Program-made: the position numbers and the translations under genes
The notes under the pieces: model-generated
Seen by the model: the letters and a program-made list of their open reading frames with translations, nothing else
What the model was told of the DNA's origin: nothing
Databases searched by the model: none
Assembly: GCA_014728975.1 (NCBI GenBank)
Contig: WJKQ01000089.1
Location: 1 to 23,147, forward strand
Direction: 5' to 3'
DNA length: 23,147 bases
Source: Candidatus Peregrinibacteria bacterium
Lineage (GTDB): Bacteria > Patescibacteriota > Gracilibacteria > UBA1369 > LOWO2-01-FULL-3
Part shown: positions 22,707 through 23,147 of the stretch, piece after piece
Layout: each line of letters opens with the position of its first letter
How positions within the stretch are numbered: position 1 is the first letter of the stretch

Positions 22707-23147
22707 TTACTTAACAATTAATTCATCAAAATATATAAGACCGTCAATTCTCGGCCTCATATCAATTTCGTCAACGAAACTAAAAACGGTTTCATATTCA
22801 AAAAGAGGAACACCTACAATATCGTCCTCTACCACAATTTGCATCGCTTCCTGCAACATGTCTCTACGTTTTTCAATATCCAGTTCAACCAAAGCCGACT
22901 CAATCAGATAATCAACGTTTGGATTATTATAGTCAAATACATTAAAAGAACCTTCACTATGAACAATTGTACTCAAAAAATCTTCACTATCTCCAAGTTC
23001 AGATTTAAAGGCGAAAAAATAAATATCGGCGCTTTCGTTTTCGATACTCACAAGAAGATTTTCCATTTCCAGATAGGAAACTATTACATTAACGCCCGCT
23101 TTACCAAGCGATTTTCTAACATGCTCACCAAGAACATCCAAACCGAC
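22707..23147 (-). CDS. Family 5 solute-binding protein, C-terminal part only
   Basis: 147 codons, open at the right edge, so the true start lies outside; the first in-window codons (VGLDVLGEH) are internal. The sequence matches the final lobe of SBP_bac_5 proteins. There is a VNVIVSYLEMENLLVSIENESADIYFF-type region like the one in the family member at 3865-5547. NPNVDYLIESALVELDIEKRRDMLQEAMQIVVED then corresponds to the usual helix pair, followed by VGVPLFEYETVFSF. It probably binds a peptide or similar solute outside the membrane. The phosphatase gene begins 2 nt after its stop, so the two are co-transcribed. Whether it acts in transport or as a sensory partner cannot be seen here. Confidence 0.8.
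   Translation of the reverse strand, partial: VGLDVLGEHVRKSLGKAGVNVIVSYLEMENLLVSIENESADIYFFAFKSELGDSEDFLSTIVHSEGSFNVFDYNNPNVDYLIESALVELDIEKRRDMLQEAMQIVVEDDIVGVPLFEYETVFSFVDEIDMRPRIDGLIYFDELIVK

Overview
The window looks like a piece of a low-G+C bacterial chromosome, probably from the Candidate Phyla Radiation (Patescibacteria). This is inferred from style, not from a marker-gene search. The clues are tightly packed genes with gaps of 2-17 nt, almost no Shine-Dalgarno sequences, a PAP2-related membrane protein and a lone type IV-secretion-like ATPase of the kind common in those genomes, and a eukaryote-like (type 2) isoleucyl-tRNA synthetase. UGA is used as a normal stop, so the recoded Gracilibacteria/SR1 code does not apply. 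bL9 is present, although several CPR groups lack it. Both tRNA genes encode their 3' CCA.

Layout. 1-6158 (minus strand): a run reading, in transcription order, a YvlD-like membrane protein, secG, an oligopeptide-type solute-binding protein, rplI, ruvX, a membrane-anchored VirD4/TraG-like ATPase and a PAP2-related protein cut by the window edge. 6159-6434: a divergent promoter region with clustered inverted repeats. 6435-9466 (plus strand): two secreted seven-repeat FG-GAP (integrin-like beta-propeller) proteins in tandem, separated by a strong intrinsic terminator. The second is split by a one-base frameshift. 9470-13600 (minus): an exosortase/archaeosortase-family membrane protease, co-transcribed behind ileS. 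13720-14157 (plus): an orphan 145-aa protein. 14154-17028 (minus): purC-purE-purB. 17111-18418 (plus): purA, divergent from purC. 18568-19778 (minus): tRNA-Leu(GAG), a small glycine-zipper membrane protein, a YgjP-like metalloprotease and tRNA-Val(TAC). 19883-21127 (plus): glyA. 21124-23147 (minus): the C-terminal part of a second solute-binding protein, followed by a HAMP/PP2C RsbU-type phosphatase.

The most interesting unit is at 6435-10429. Both FG-GAP proteins end in the same ungapped 32-residue tail: a VPEF motif, a hydrophobic stretch, then lysines. Beside them lies an exosortase homologue with the Cys, Arg and His expected of the active site. Together they read as a compact, dedicated sorting system with its substrates, lacking the exopolysaccharide genes usual around exosortases. 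The natural model is Sec export of the propeller proteins (secG lies nearby), recognition of VPEF in the membrane, then cleavage and surface attachment.

The purine genes cover the AIR-to-AICAR steps (PurE, PurC, PurB) and IMP to AMP (PurA, PurB). PurE is the class II, PurK-independent type, and the purC-purE order mirrors the animal PAICS fusion. The divergent purC and purA promoters appear to share one palindromic -35 box, and purA looks leaderless. No CRISPR array, insertion sequence, prophage or rRNA was seen, and no stretch over 300 bases lacks a gene.
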